This document shows, piece after piece, positions 29,280 through 38,915 of a stretch of DNA of 64,000 nt. The position numbers and the translations under genes are program-made. Source of the stretch: Verrucomicrobiales bacterium (GTDB lineage: Bacteria > Verrucomicrobiota > Verrucomicrobiia > Verrucomicrobiales > DEV007). The stretch is taken from the NCBI GenBank assembly GCA_002698785.1, contig PAAG01000051.1:236713-300712 (forward strand), in the 5' to 3' direction. Position 1 is the stretch's first letter. Each line of letters begins with the position of its first letter. The notes beneath the pieces were generated by a model that made no database searches, had not been told where the DNA came from, and was given only the letters and a program-made list of their open reading frames with translations.

Positions 29280-30638
29280 TCAGAAATCCAGGTAGACTTC
29301 TGCGCGGCGGTTCTTTGATCGACCCGTGGGATTGTCTGTTCCATCGGGATTGAAATTAGGACTTCTGGGCTTTGTTTCACCAAAGCTTTCGGTGATGATT
29401 TGATCGGGTGAAACCCCCATAGAAATCAACGCCTGACGAATTGATCCAGCACGACCGTTACTAAGGCTCTTATTGTAGGCATCTGTCCCGAGAGCATCGG
29501 CATGCCCATTGATGCGGATCACTCTCTCGTTACCTTTTGAAAGAATGTCTGCCACAATGGCCAACTGACGACTGGCACGAGGAGTCACTCCTGCTTGATC
29601 AAACTCAAAGTATAATACGAGGGAGTCTCCCCCTTCTGGATCTTCTACGATCGGTGAGTAGGCGATATCGCCAGCACCGCTCTTATCCGCGAGCAATGAA
29701 ATTACCTTTGAGAAAGTCAGACCGTTTACTTTCCAGTCTTCGTCGACTTTGCCAAGCTCCACAGCAAATTCGGAGCCTTCCTGCCCGGACTGCACCCGTG
29801 TCAGTACCCATGTGATGTCATCTCTTGAGAGCGTCACCACCAGCGGACGATCTTCACGCAGTTGGAAACCACCTTCCTCGAGGGCAATCATCAGAGCGGC
29901 AAGACGCTCATCAGTCACAGTTGAGGGATCAGCCAGGGCACGCGCCGTTTCAAATTTGCGATCCACAATCGCCTCAGAAAACGCCAGAGCTATGGAAAGT
30001 GGGTCCGGCGTCTCAGCAGGACTCTCACCCGGCGAAACCGACCGCGTAGTAGTAGTGGGATCGATAGGGAGACTGAGCTTTGCGATATCAATCTTCTTCG
30101 TATCACTCTTCGCCAGGTCGGCGAAAAGTTCAGATGCCGCTCCTTCGCTTCCTTCGAAGTTCAGGACCCATCGAACGGAATCAGCCGATTTCGAAATCTC
30201 CCGAAACGGTTTCTTCTCATCAATTTTTAATTCCGGATTTTCGACAATCGATTTGATGTCATTTCGTATCGACTCCGGGATAGCTTCTTTCCCCGCAACC
30301 TCTTCGAAGCCCTTGAAATCTTTCGCCTCGATCTTTTCCGCAAGGGCCTTCATCGCAGCTTCGGGAGAATCAAACCCTGCCGGTTTCGATTCGGCTGGCT
30401 TGGGTTCTTCCTTTGGCTTAGCAGGAGCGTCGGCTTTGGCAGTTTTTTCCTTTGCCTTCGGCTTCTTTTCTTCTTCAGGAAGTGGCTCCAGCGGTTCCTC
30501 TTCCTCCACAGTGAGAAGCTTTTTGGGCTCCGGATCTTTGACCTCCTCCTTCTCGCCGAGAAGATTTAAGGTGATAACCGAGATCACGGCCCCGACACCT
30601 ACGATGCTGAAAAATACAATGGCAGATGTCTTACTCAT
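29280..30638 (-). CDS. OmpA-family peptidoglycan-binding protein
   Basis: A 452-residue envelope protein. One N-terminal transmembrane segment (about 7-27) is followed by a Lys/Glu/Pro/Ala-rich linker (about 30-90), two repeat-like alpha/beta regions (about 90-190 and 215-320), and a C-terminal OmpA-like domain (about 340-452) with FEFDQAGVTPRASRQL, INGHADALGTDAYNKSLSNGRA and SKNRRAEVYLDF. This domain binds peptidoglycan diaminopimelate. It probably links the inner membrane to the cell wall; the middle region is not recognised. Confidence 0.87.
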   Translation of the reverse strand: MSKTSAIVFFSIVGVGAVISVITLNLLGEKEEVKDPEPKKLLTVEEEEPLEPLPEEEKKPKAKEKTAKADAPAKPKEEPKPAESKPAGFDSPEAAMKALAEKIEAKDFKGFEEVAGKEAIPESIRNDIKSIVENPELKIDEKKPFREISKSADSVRWVLNFEGSEGAASELFADLAKSDTKKIDIAKLSLPIDPTTTTRSVSPGESPAETPDPLSIALAFSEAIVDRKFETARALADPSTVTDERLAALMIALEEGGFQLREDRPLVVTLSRDDITWVLTRVQSGQEGSEFAVELGKVDEDWKVNGLTFSKVISLLADKSGAGDIAYSPIVEDPEGGDSLVLYFEFDQAGVTPRASRQLAIVADILSKGNERVIRINGHADALGTDAYNKSLSNGRAGSIRQALISMGVSPDQIITESFGETKPRSPNFNPDGTDNPTGRSKNRRAEVYLDF

Positions 30639-30723
30639 CTCAGAAATCGAAATACGTTGATTCCCTAATGTAGCAGACAGCCTTCCAATCGAAACCGAAA
30701 ATTAGAAGCTCCTTTGGGCTATT

Positions 30724-31986
30724 CTAGCTGCTCAACAGTCCTGCGACGGCCTCGGATAGCCCCGAAACATCGACGGTCGATTCAGTTCTGTCTTCGAGGC
30801 GTTTCACCGTCAGTTCGGGATACTCCCCACCAATCACGATAGCCAATTTCGCCCCCGCTTGTTCGGCAGCCTGAAACTGTTTGCCAATTTTCGCCGGTGA
30901 AAAGGGAGCAATCACTCGCAGGCCAGACTCTCGGAGTTGTTGCACGACCCCCGCCGCTTCTCCCTGCTTCTCTGGATCAGCGATGACAATGCTGACGTCG
31001 ACACCCGATGCAAATGCCTCAGCCACCTCAAGGAGCTGGTTGGGTCTTTCGGTTTCACGAATAAGGTCGGTGATCACCATATCCCCCATCGCAAATCCGC
31101 AGGCGGCCATGTCCACTCCACCAATCAATCCGACCAACTGATCGTAGCGCCCACCACCAGCTACCGCGCGCATTCCTTTCCCAATATCGAAAATCTCGAA
31201 AACCGCGCCCGTGTAATAGGCGAGACCACGAACAATGCTGAGATCTACCTCGACGTATTCGGCAAATCCCCGCGCTTCGAGATTCGAGAGAACCTCTTTC
31301 AACGCGGGAGAGGCCTCCGCCCCCGACGCAATGAATCCCTCGATATCACTCAAGGTAAGACCCAGGTTTCCAAGCAACTCTTCGGTCTTCTCCTTCGGAG
31401 TCCGCTCCATCTTATCCACAATCTGAAGGAAGTCAGTGATCTGCCCATCTGACACGCCTTTATCGGTAGCAAAAGATACCCAGGCATTCCGGTCACTTAC
31501 TCGGATCCGGAAATCTTCTTTGGTGAAACCCAGCTCCCTCATCAAGTCAATCGAGAGAGCCATCAACTCCGCATCTGCCAGAGGAGACGTTTCGCCAAGA
31601 ATATCGCAGTTGAATTGATAGAACTCACGCCCCCTGCCCTTTTGGTGTTTCTCGTAGCGGAAGAACTGCCCGATCGAAAACCAGCGAAGAGGCTTTTTAA
31701 ATTCACGCTCCTTTGCCGCAGCCATTCGAGCAAGCGTAGGAGTCAGTTCAGGACGCATGGAGACATCGCGATCTCCTTTGTCCTGAAAGCAGAAAAGTTG
31801 CCCGACGATTTCGTCTCCACTTTTCTTTCGATACAGATCAGTAGGCTCAAGAATCGGGCCCTCGTATTCAACAAATCCATATCTCCGAGCGATACGTCTC
31901 CACACGTCGAAGACATAGTTTCGGGCAGCACACTCGGCAGGAAAAAAATCACGAAAGCCTTTCAGAGTCTGGAATCGTTGGGCCAT
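30724..31986 (-). CDS. hisS: Histidyl-tRNA synthetase
   Basis: Class II synthetase for tRNA-His, 420 residues. Visible segments are the N-terminal FQTLKGFRDFFP, motif 1 region EYEGPILEPTDLY, motif 2 region RWFSIGQFFRYEKHQKGRGREFYQFNCDILG, the His-specific GLAYYTGAVFEIFD and motif 3 AVAGGGRYDQLVGLIGG. A C-terminal anticodon-binding domain completes it. The ATG at 31986 gives the family start. Confidence 0.95.
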   Translation of the reverse strand: MAQRFQTLKGFRDFFPAECAARNYVFDVWRRIARRYGFVEYEGPILEPTDLYRKKSGDEIVGQLFCFQDKGDRDVSMRPELTPTLARMAAAKEREFKKPLRWFSIGQFFRYEKHQKGRGREFYQFNCDILGETSPLADAELMALSIDLMRELGFTKEDFRIRVSDRNAWVSFATDKGVSDGQITDFLQIVDKMERTPKEKTEELLGNLGLTLSDIEGFIASGAEASPALKEVLSNLEARGFAEYVEVDLSIVRGLAYYTGAVFEIFDIGKGMRAVAGGGRYDQLVGLIGGVDMAACGFAMGDMVITDLIRETERPNQLLEVAEAFASGVDVSIVIADPEKQGEAAGVVQQLRESGLRVIAPFSPAKIGKQFQAAEQAGAKLAIVIGGEYPELTVKRLEDRTESTVDVSGLSEAVAGLLSS

Positions 31987-32059
31987 GGTTCGAGGGTATA
32001 AGGGTTTTTGGAGTTTGCCAGTTCTCGCTGGCGAATTCTTCGTCGGAACGGGACGAAAA

Positions 32060-32932
32060 TTAACTGAAAACGATGGTGCGATTCTCGTGCACCAGCGTAC
32101 GGCGCTTCAAATGCAGCCAGACTGCACGACTGAGAACCGTTTGCTCAAGAGCGCGTCCTTTTCGGATGAAATCGTGAACTGAATCCCGATGGGATACTTC
32201 GGTAACGCCCTGGGCGATAATTGGCCCCTCATCCAGATCCTCCGTGACATAGTGACTCGTGGCTCCGACCAGTTTCACGCCTCGCTTGTATGCCGAGTGA
32301 TACGGTCGAGCGCCCGGAAAGGCAGGAAGGAAAGAGTGATGGATATTGATGATCTGGTTCGGAAACGCTTCCGTCATCTTCGGACTAAGGATCTGCATGT
32401 ACCGAGCGAGAACAACGAGATCGATCCCGTTCTCCCTCAATAGATCGATTTCTTCCTGCTCTCGGATCGCCTTGGTCTCAGAAGTGATTGGAATGTGGTG
32501 GAAAGGGATATTAAATCGCTTTGCCACCGGCTGAAGATTTTCCCTGTTGCTGACAATCAGCGGAATTTCCATCCGAAGCTCTCCGCTTTCGTGACGGGAT
32601 AGGAGGTCGTAAAAGCAGTGGTTCTCCTTGGTAACAAATAGAGCGACCCGCGGCACGATATCCGTGAAATAAAGCTCCCAATCCATTTGGAACTTCTCCG
32701 CAAATGGTTCTATCGCCGCCCCTATTTCGTCTCTGGGGATACCGAAACTATCGATCTCCCATTCCACCCGCATAAAGAAAGCCCCAGCTTCCTGATCTAC
32801 ATGCTGGTCGATATCCACAATGTTCCCCTTATTTTCGAAGAGGTAGGTCGAGATCGTCGAGACAATACCGGGCTGATCCGGACAGGAAACCAGGAGAATT
32901 GCGGTGGGGGAATCTTTTGATGCAGCACTCAC
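32060..32932 (-). CDS. purU: Formyltetrahydrofolate deformylase
   Basis: Hydrolyses 10-formyl-tetrahydrofolate to formate and tetrahydrofolate, balancing one-carbon pools. The product has an N-terminal ACT domain ([37 protein letters not shown]) and a formyltransferase-type catalytic domain with [45 protein letters not shown] and [17 protein letters not shown] at 32932 (290 residues) is chosen because longer in-frame starts run into the tRNA-Leu gene upstream. Confidence 0.93.
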   Translation of the reverse strand: MSAASKDSPTAILLVSCPDQPGIVSTISTYLFENKGNIVDIDQHVDQEAGAFFMRVEWEIDSFGIPRDEIGAAIEPFAEKFQMDWELYFTDIVPRVALFVTKENHCFYDLLSRHESGELRMEIPLIVSNRENLQPVAKRFNIPFHHIPITSETKAIREQEEIDLLRENGIDLVVLARYMQILSPKMTEAFPNQIINIHHSFLPAFPGARPYHSAYKRGVKLVGATSHYVTEDLDEGPIIAQGVTEVSHRDSVHDFIRKGRALEQTVLSRAVWLHLKRRTLVHENRTIVFS

Positions 32933-32950
32933 AGTCCGCGAGAAATAGAA

Positions 32951-33032
32951 TGCTCGAGGGGGGAATCGAACCCCCACGGATCGCTCCACAGGATCCTTAA
33001 TCCTGCGCGTCTACCAATTCCGCCACCCGAGC
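32951..33032 (-). tRNA. tRNA-Leu, anticodon AAG
   Basis: Class II tRNA. The 7-bp acceptor stem starts GCTCGGG and ends CTCGAGC plus discriminator A; CCA is not encoded. The D-arm (GGAATTGGTAGACGC), a variable arm with a GGA/TCC stem and the T-arm GGGGG-TTCGATT-CCCCC are complete. The anticodon stem CAGGA/TCCTG encloses TTAAGGA, so positions 34-36 read AAG and position 37 is G. Leu identity is supported by the long variable arm and A73. An A at position 34 is uncommon in bacteria. Confidence 0.93.
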
Positions 33033-33155
33033 AAAAAAAGCTGTGCCGAAAAGGCACCAGCCGGAAAGGGCAGGATTTATAGTTTCGAATTCTACCTTTC
33101 GCAAGCAATCTTTGCCTTTCTTCTCGGAAAATGATTCGCTGCGCCACGCCCGGAA

Positions 33156-33191
33156 AGAGAAAAGCGCCTCACCCTTCGGTGAGACGCCTTT
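33156..33191 (-). terminator. Probable terminator after the secreted basic protein
   Basis: On the minus strand GGCGTCTCACC and GGTGAGGCGC-type arms pair around a GAAG loop with one internal mismatch, followed by TTTTCTCTTT. It lies about 40 bp beyond the stop of the gene at 33230-33577. Confidence 0.65.
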
Positions 33192-33229
33192 GTGTTGGAG
33201 GAAGATTTCAGAAATTTGATTCCGATTAC

Positions 33230-33577
33230 TCAGCGGCAATACCCTCCGCGTCCACCGCGGTAGCCGCCATAATATCCGCCGCGGTAGCCACCGAAGCCGA
33301 AGTGGAAAGTTACTCGCGGAGCGCGGTTGTAGGCCCGATGGGCATACGGGTTATAGCTTTTCCTGGCGTATCTGCTCGAGCACGCCGTGTGGTGTGCAGG
33401 GACCCAGCGGTAGCGAACATGGCCATTGTACCGGTAGGGTCTGTAGTAGGAGTAAACGGACTTGTGGCAATGCTGACAAGTTCCGATTTTCTTCTTCTTG
33501 TGGCCCGCTTCCGCTTGAGTGGGAGCAAAAGCAAACAGCGCTAGAAGAACCGCCGTCAGTGTGAGGAGTTTTTTCAT
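33230..33577 (-). CDS. Small secreted Gly/Tyr/Arg-rich protein
   Basis: Unrecognised 115-residue exported protein. A clean signal peptide (MKKLLTLTAVLLALFAFAPTQAEA) is followed by a Lys/His patch, a CQHCHKS motif and further Cys that could bind metal, then an Arg/Tyr/His-rich middle. The tail is low-complexity, made of GGYRGG/GGYYGG repeats. Basic, glycine- and tyrosine-rich composition suggests an envelope or matrix protein. It has its own terminator and no operon partner. Confidence 0.72.
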   Translation of the reverse strand: MKKLLTLTAVLLALFAFAPTQAEAGHKKKKIGTCQHCHKSVYSYYRPYRYNGHVRYRWVPAHHTACSSRYARKSYNPYAHRAYNRAPRVTFHFGFGGYRGGYYGGYRGGRGGYCR

Positions 33578-33704
33578 AATAAGGGGAGGTTGAGGAGAAC
33601 GAATGGGAAATGTCCTTTCGCTCTCCAGTGTCAGGCGACTGACGTTGACGCCAATTATAAGACGGACTAATTTAGGAAATATTCAAAATTTTGTGAAGTA
33701 TTTT

Positions 33705-34589
33705 TCATACCCACAAATTTCTGTCCAGCGTCCGATACTGAATTGCCTCCATGACATGCATGTCTTTGATGTCCCTTTCGCCCTCAAGATCGGCGAGCGT
33801 ACGCGCGACTTTCAGGATGCGATCGTGAGCGCGAGCGCTGAAATGAAGGGTATTCATCGCCTGCTCCAACACTGATTCGGAACTACGGCTCAACCAGCAG
33901 AATTCAGAAACCAATTTGCTGCCCATATTGGCGTTTGTGTTCACCCCCGGATGGGAAACGAATCGCTCCAACTGAATTTGGCGGGCCTCCTCCACTCGTT
34001 CGCGAATCACTTCAGAACTTTCGCCACCGCTATCTTCGCGTAATTCTTTGTAATCCACCGCAGGAACATCCACATGGAGATCAATTCGGTCGAGAAGCGG
34101 CCCACTGATCCGTTGACGATATTTCTCAATTTGATTCGGAGAACAACGGCACTCTCTACTCGGATCTCCCAGGTAGCCACAGGGACAGGGGTTCATCGCT
34201 GCCACCAAGCTGAATCTGCTGGGAAACGTGAATTTTCCCGCCGCCCGCGAAATGGTGACCTTACCATCCTCAAGCGGTTGGCGTAACACTTCGAGGGTAG
34301 ATCGTTTGAACTCCGGAAGTTCATCGAGAAAGAGGATCCCGTTGTGCGCGAGGCTAACCTCACCGGGAGTTGGAAAGCTGCTTCCGCCTAACAATCCAAC
34401 ATCGGAAATGGTGTGATGAGGAGATCGAAAGGGTCTCGTTGCGAGGAAGCTGTTTTTCCCGTCGACCAAACCCGCGACACTATGGATCTTGGTCGTCTCT
34501 ATCGCTTCCTCCTCTGTCATCGAGGGCAGAATGGTAACCAGGCGCTTGGCCAGCATTGACTTGCCTGTTCCCGGACTGCCCAGCATCAA
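33705..34589 (-). pseudogene. comM: comM (YifB-type Mg-chelatase-like ATPase), C-terminal part, interrupted
   Basis: C-terminal 294 residues of ComM, a hexameric helicase for branch migration in natural transformation. It begins at the Walker A region ([17 protein letters not shown]) and includes [18 protein letters not shown], the Walker B-like [28 protein letters not shown] and [14 protein letters not shown]. The gene is cut within the sequence preceding Walker A by the element that starts at 34584; the N-terminal part is at 62459-63127. Joining the two across CATCAA gives one frame of 517 codons. An internal ATG could allow a truncated product. Confidence 0.93.
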
Positions 34590-34612
34590 CATGTTGTGTC
34601 TTGTCAGACCAA
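34584..34612. other. Left attachment site of the element
   Basis: CATCAA core (34584-34589) is followed by element DNA containing TTGTCAGACCAA (34601-34612). That arm is an inverted, 10-of-12 match to TTGGTCTTACAG at the right end. When the ends are joined, the two arms flank the core almost symmetrically, the layout of a serine-recombinase attP. Confidence 0.75.
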
Positions 34613-34634
34613 CTGACTCGAATTACCTTTACCG

Positions 34635-36461
34635 ATGCCGAAAGTTTACAGCTATATCCGTTTCAGCTCGCCTGAGCAGGCTCACGGAAATTCGAGTCCT
34701 AGGCAACTCGAAGCCGTCTCGCGCTACGCCTCGGAGCACGGTCTTGAGGTGGATGACTCTCTGCGGGCGGACGAGGGAGTTTCGGCCTACGATGGTTCGA
34801 ATGTCGCAACCGGACAGCTTGGGGCATTTCTTGATGCAGCCGCGAGAGGAGAGGTCGAAAGAGGGTCTGTTCTTCTGGTGGAGTCTCTTGATCGCATCTC
34901 TCGACAAAATATATGGGAGGCCCTTGAAGTCTTCAGCTCCATCATACGACATGGAATCAAGATTGTGACTCTCGCAGACCAGAGGGAGTATGATGAAGCT
35001 TCCATCACGAAGAATCCTATGGACCTCCTGTCGAGTCTCCTGATCCTCCAACGCGCCCACGAGGAATCAAAGATGAAATCTGAACGTCTCGCTGCTGCAT
35101 GGAAAGCAAAGCGAGATCGCGCGAAATCTGAGATAATGTCTCCAATCTGCCCAGCTTGGTTAAGCTTCAACAAGGAGAAGAACGAGTTCGATGTCATCCC
35201 AGAAAGAGCCGCCATCGTTCACCGCATTTTCAAGGACTCTCAAGCAGGGCTTGGGCAATCGACAATAGCCCGCAATCTGAATGAGGAAGGCATTCCACCA
35301 TGGGGACTAGGTAAGAAGCGCGGAGTCCACTGGCACACGTCTTCGGTCAGTAAAATCCTCAAGAACAAGGCAGTGCTCGGGCAGTTCCAACCGCACTCTC
35401 ACAGGAAAGGTGAGAAGCGACATCCCGAAGGAGAACCAATCCTCGATTATTTTCCACCAATCATTGAAGAATCGTTGTTCTACGAAGTCCAAGAACTTCG
35501 AAAACAGCGACAAATCGCAACGGGCACGCAATCCTTGTCCGGCACGCGTAAAGGCCAACTCTCCAACCTTTTTACCGGACTAGCTGTTTGCGGCTTCTGT
35601 GGCGCACCTATGCGTTTTCAGTCCAAAGGGAAAAACAAGAGCAAGAGCGGGAAATATCTCGCCTGCACAAGTGCCATTGCTGGGACCGGGTGCAAATACG
35701 TCGCGGTGCGATATGAGGCGTTCGAGCACCACTTTCTTCACTCAATCAGAAACGAGGAGATTTTAAAATCTCTTACAGAGACAGGTGAAACCGACAAAAT
35801 CGACGGATACCGGCACGAGATTCTGGCGCTAGAGGGCAAAATCGCAGACATCGACAACACATTATCGAGGCTTCTTGTCGCCCTTGAAACGGCAGAAGGG
35901 GTCCCTCCTGAGACTATTGTCTCGCGCATTTCCAACCTTGAGTCAGAGAAAAACCTGAATTCGAAGGCCCTAGAGAACCTTCGAGGCAAGACCGCCCAAT
36001 TGGAAAGTCAGCGGATACCGGAAAATGGGCTAAGAGAACTACTTCGCACTCTTGACAGTTCATTATCTCGGCTTGGCGGAAGAGAATTGTTGAAGTTCCG
36101 CACACGGCTGCGGGACGCAATCCGCCAGTATTTCTCCAACATCGTCATCTACCCAAGGAACAGGGCAATCCACTTTTCTCAGATGGAACTTCTAGGAGAC
36201 TTGGCCCGCGCGTCCTCCGGTAAGGACGCGAACCCCGAGGCCACCGCACTTCTCCTGACTCTGAGCAACGCGTCGTCGCAGTGGCCGAAACGCACCATAG
36301 ACAGACCTATGATTTTCAAACCCCAGTTCAAGGGGGGTGGTGAAAGGTTAATTGTCGCGAATAACGGAAGTTTATCCATGATCGCCGCCCCTGATGGCGG
36401 TCTCATGAAAGACGTTTTCGGAACTCTTCCTAAGTCCCTCCAGACGGCGATTTTACCGTGA
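34635..36461 (+). CDS. Large serine recombinase (integrase)
   Basis: Site-specific recombinase of 608 residues. The resolvase-type catalytic domain (about 1-150) opens YSYIRFSSPEQ with nucleophile Ser11 or Ser12, and includes SLDRISRQNIWEAL. A recombinase domain (about 175-290, GLGQSTIARNLNEEGIPPW) and a zinc-ribbon (CGFCGAPM ... CTSAIAGTGC) follow, then a coiled-coil region (about 380-450) typical for control of integration versus excision. The ATG is about 45 bp from the left core, the usual position for such an integrase. It most likely catalysed insertion into comM. Confidence 0.94.
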   Translation: MPKVYSYIRFSSPEQAHGNSSPRQLEAVSRYASEHGLEVDDSLRADEGVSAYDGSNVATGQLGAFLDAAARGEVERGSVLLVESLDRISRQNIWEALEVFSSIIRHGIKIVTLADQREYDEASITKNPMDLLSSLLILQRAHEESKMKSERLAAAWKAKRDRAKSEIMSPICPAWLSFNKEKNEFDVIPERAAIVHRIFKDSQAGLGQSTIARNLNEEGIPPWGLGKKRGVHWHTSSVSKILKNKAVLGQFQPHSHRKGEKRHPEGEPILDYFPPIIEESLFYEVQELRKQRQIATGTQSLSGTRKGQLSNLFTGLAVCGFCGAPMRFQSKGKNKSKSGKYLACTSAIAGTGCKYVAVRYEAFEHHFLHSIRNEEILKSLTETGETDKIDGYRHEILALEGKIADIDNTLSRLLVALETAEGVPPETIVSRISNLESEKNLNSKALENLRGKTAQLESQRIPENGLRELLRTLDSSLSRLGGRELLKFRTRLRDAIRQYFSNIVIYPRNRAIHFSQMELLGDLARASSGKDANPEATALLLTLSNASSQWPKRTIDRPMIFKPQFKGGGERLIVANNGSLSMIAAPDGGLMKDVFGTLPKSLQTAILP

Positions 36462-36650
36462 AAAATTCACTTAACAATCAACCCGGAGTTATTGCAGACT
36501 TGGGAGCTTAATGATTCCGGGTATCTTCAATAAGATATTCTGCCTACGTGGAGAAAAGTGCTCCCTTTCGTGGTAAGGCGCACATTAACGCGACCAACGC
36601 CTCGGTTAGAGGTGAGTCGAAGTCCTCTGCGGCAGGCTTCGACGTAAATG

Positions 36651-37748
36651 TCAGGTCAACCGGCAAAATCCTCTTGCGAGGCATGACTTGATATATATAA
36701 GAGAATTCCTGAAGGGAAGATTTCTCAATCGCTTAAGAAACTCGAACACATCGCCCACGGCTTCACAGCCGAAACAGAAAAAGTGATCGGGCTGCACCCA
36801 GCAAGAGGGAGTGCGATCATCATGGAAAGGGCAACAAATCATCCCCCCGGATTCCGAGAGCGTGATTTCGAACCCAAGCTCCCGGACGAATGCCACCATA
36901 TCAAACTCAGCCTTTATTCTGTCCACCTCTCTGTCTCCCGCCACTAGATTACGGTGGTTTTTTCCAGACCTCGAATTCTTCCGTGACATCCGATTTTTCT
37001 TCTGCGTTTCGTGCGGCGGCACGACAGAATCCGGCCAAAGGATGTCCGCGTAGGCAACTTCGAGGATGCCAGCAGATTGGTTTGAACTGGCAATTGAGTA
37101 AGGAACGAGACTGGGGTGCATCCCATCAACGATAGTTTGGCCGCCCGCGCTTCTGAATTCTCCCCAGCCCTGTTGAGACCCCCTTCGATGAACAACGCTT
37201 AGAGGTGGATACGGACCAAGCATGCGAACCCACAGGTTTTTCCCCCGTGCCCCGGAGGTCATGACCGACTCCCGAAGGTGAGGATTCAGAGAAAGAAACT
37301 CAGCGAAATCTTCGTCATCATCCACATCAATACTCACGAGGTGCTGGCTTACGTCACCCTGTAGAATGCTGATGTTCCCCCCGAGCAAAAGTTTTGCGTA
37401 TGCTGGATGGCAGGTATCACGAAATCGAACTTTTGGCCACTTCTTCAGAACCGGACGTTTCGAACAGTTTTTAACGGGGAGAAACACGGTCTGTTGACCA
37501 AACGTCTCATACAACGTTTCGATCGCTGACAGCCTTTGGTCTCTCCACACCGCTCTGCTGACGTATGTCTCGCATTGGTCGTCTAAATATTTCTCAAGGT
37601 CCACGGTGGGAAGTAGGCGTGGCGTGCGACCCGACTTGATGTCCTCGACCTGCCTGATCACATCGCAAAGATGAGACCGGTCGTCAGCATCGGTCTCAGC
37701 TAAAACAAATCGAATTGCATCGACCGGGTGATTGAAAACCGTATTCAT
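36651..37748 (-). CDS. Primase-polymerase with C-terminal CHC2 zinc finger
   Basis: Replication protein of 365 residues. The N-terminal half resembles the bifunctional primase-polymerase domain: VFLPVKNCSKRPVLKKWP, an acidic metal site in LVSIDVDDDEDF, and FRSAGGQTIVDGMHPS. The C-terminal 60 residues form a DnaG-like CHC2 finger (CCPFHDDRTPSCW ... FFCFGCEAVGDVFEFL). The order prim-pol then CHC2 is inverted relative to DnaG. The gene overlaps the RepA-like ATPase gene by 4 bp (ATGA), so the two act together to start replication of the excised element. Confidence 0.8.
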   Translation of the reverse strand: MNTVFNHPVDAIRFVLAETDADDRSHLCDVIRQVEDIKSGRTPRLLPTVDLEKYLDDQCETYVSRAVWRDQRLSAIETLYETFGQQTVFLPVKNCSKRPVLKKWPKVRFRDTCHPAYAKLLLGGNISILQGDVSQHLVSIDVDDDEDFAEFLSLNPHLRESVMTSGARGKNLWVRMLGPYPPLSVVHRRGSQQGWGEFRSAGGQTIVDGMHPSLVPYSIASSNQSAGILEVAYADILWPDSVVPPHETQKKNRMSRKNSRSGKNHRNLVAGDREVDRIKAEFDMVAFVRELGFEITLSESGGMICCPFHDDRTPSCWVQPDHFFCFGCEAVGDVFEFLKRLRNLPFRNSLIYIKSCLARGFCRLT

Positions 37749-38893
37749 TGAATTCCGCCGGGTGGCTGCGTCTCGTTGGGTTCGTTCTCGCCGAGAACAC
37801 TTGGTTGATCACTTCCTTTCCGATAGAGCTTGCCGTTGCGCTCCTCAAGTTCGCCTCTTCCCAAGCATGCTCCTCTGTAGTTGTAATAGCATGATTTGCT
37901 GATCCCCAAGGTTTCCATCGCCTTGTCTCGCAGCGCCGCAGACGCGATTCCTTCACTTGGAACCATTGAGAGCATCAGCATTTGCATCTCCGCCTCCTGC
38001 TCCTGCGACTTCAGCGATTCTCGCTCGTTAGGCTCAACTGTCGCGTCAAGGACGAACCGAGTTCCTACCCAGCGGATCACACGCGCCTCTGGTTCCTTGT
38101 TGTGCCTTGCGGTGAAAGCAAGGGTCGTGCAGTCGGCGCCTTTCGCGTGACGATTCACGGTGATAAGGCTCTCAATAGCGCGGCCAATCGCGGAACTTCC
38201 TGCTACCTGATCGGGATGGTGGTGTCCCGACCGGTCACCTTTGGGAAAATGATGAACAACCAACACTGCGACATTCCGCTCAATTGCGAAACGCTTGAGA
38301 TGTCGCATGACAGCCGTCATCGCCCCATTGTCGATTTCAGTTCCGGGTTTGACCATATGATAGAGGGGGTCGAAGATGAAAAGACCGACATCATCGAGTC
38401 GGGGCTGTGCTTCGATCCGCCGCGTGACTTGTTCGATATAGAAGGGGTCATCGAAGTTCTCGATGAAGTTGTAAATCATAACGCGATCCTCCCCTTCGAG
38501 ATTCCCTCCGATCATCTGGCATCGGGACGCGGCGTTGTGGGGAGACAACTCGAAGTCGATGATGGCCACCTTCGTTTCCTTGGTCTGGAGTCCAAACACC
38601 GGCTTTCCCTGTGCAACACCAAACGCGATCTGCGTAGCGAGTAGACTTTTTTTGCATTTTGCTCTCCCGCCGATCATCCCAACTTCCCCCTTCCGAATTA
38701 CGCCCTCGATTACTGGTTCGGGTGGCGCAGTGTGCTTGTAGTATTCCTGTAGCTCCGACGCGGTTCGAATTGGCAGCGGTGTAATTGCGCCGCCTTCGAG
38801 TGGCAAGCCGGTGGTCTCCAACTGGGACTCAGCGACAGCAACGTCGAGCATCTGGGCGACCTGACCGGCAGGCTTCATAACTTCCTGAGTCAT
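37745..38893 (-). CDS. RepA-like AAA ATPase/replicative helicase
   Basis: RecA-fold ATPase of the RepA/AAA_25 class, 382 residues. Walker A is GGRAKCKKS (about 75-83), the two-lysine form typical of this class; Walker B-like LFIFDPLYHM and VLVVHHFPKGDRSG follow. A C-terminal winged-helix-like region (GIASAALRDKAMETLGISKSCYYNYRG) may bind DNA. Plasmid RepA proteins of this class are hexameric helicases. The ATG at 38893 (MTQEVMKPAG) is used because a longer start would overlap the upstream gene. Confidence 0.85.
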   Translation of the reverse strand: MTQEVMKPAGQVAQMLDVAVAESQLETTGLPLEGGAITPLPIRTASELQEYYKHTAPPEPVIEGVIRKGEVGMIGGRAKCKKSLLATQIAFGVAQGKPVFGLQTKETKVAIIDFELSPHNAASRCQMIGGNLEGEDRVMIYNFIENFDDPFYIEQVTRRIEAQPRLDDVGLFIFDPLYHMVKPGTEIDNGAMTAVMRHLKRFAIERNVAVLVVHHFPKGDRSGHHHPDQVAGSSAIGRAIESLITVNRHAKGADCTTLAFTARHNKEPEARVIRWVGTRFVLDATVEPNERESLKSQEQEAEMQMLMLSMVPSEGIASAALRDKAMETLGISKSCYYNYRGACLGRGELEERNGKLYRKGSDQPSVLGENEPNETQPPGGIQ

Positions 38894-38915
38894 GTTGATT
38901 CCCAATCTTCTGCGC

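Noticed and set aside
33705..34589. comM split as sequencing error or ordinary frameshift
   Set aside because: The parts are 28 kb apart with an integrase and matching core repeats at the junctions, so insertion explains it fully.
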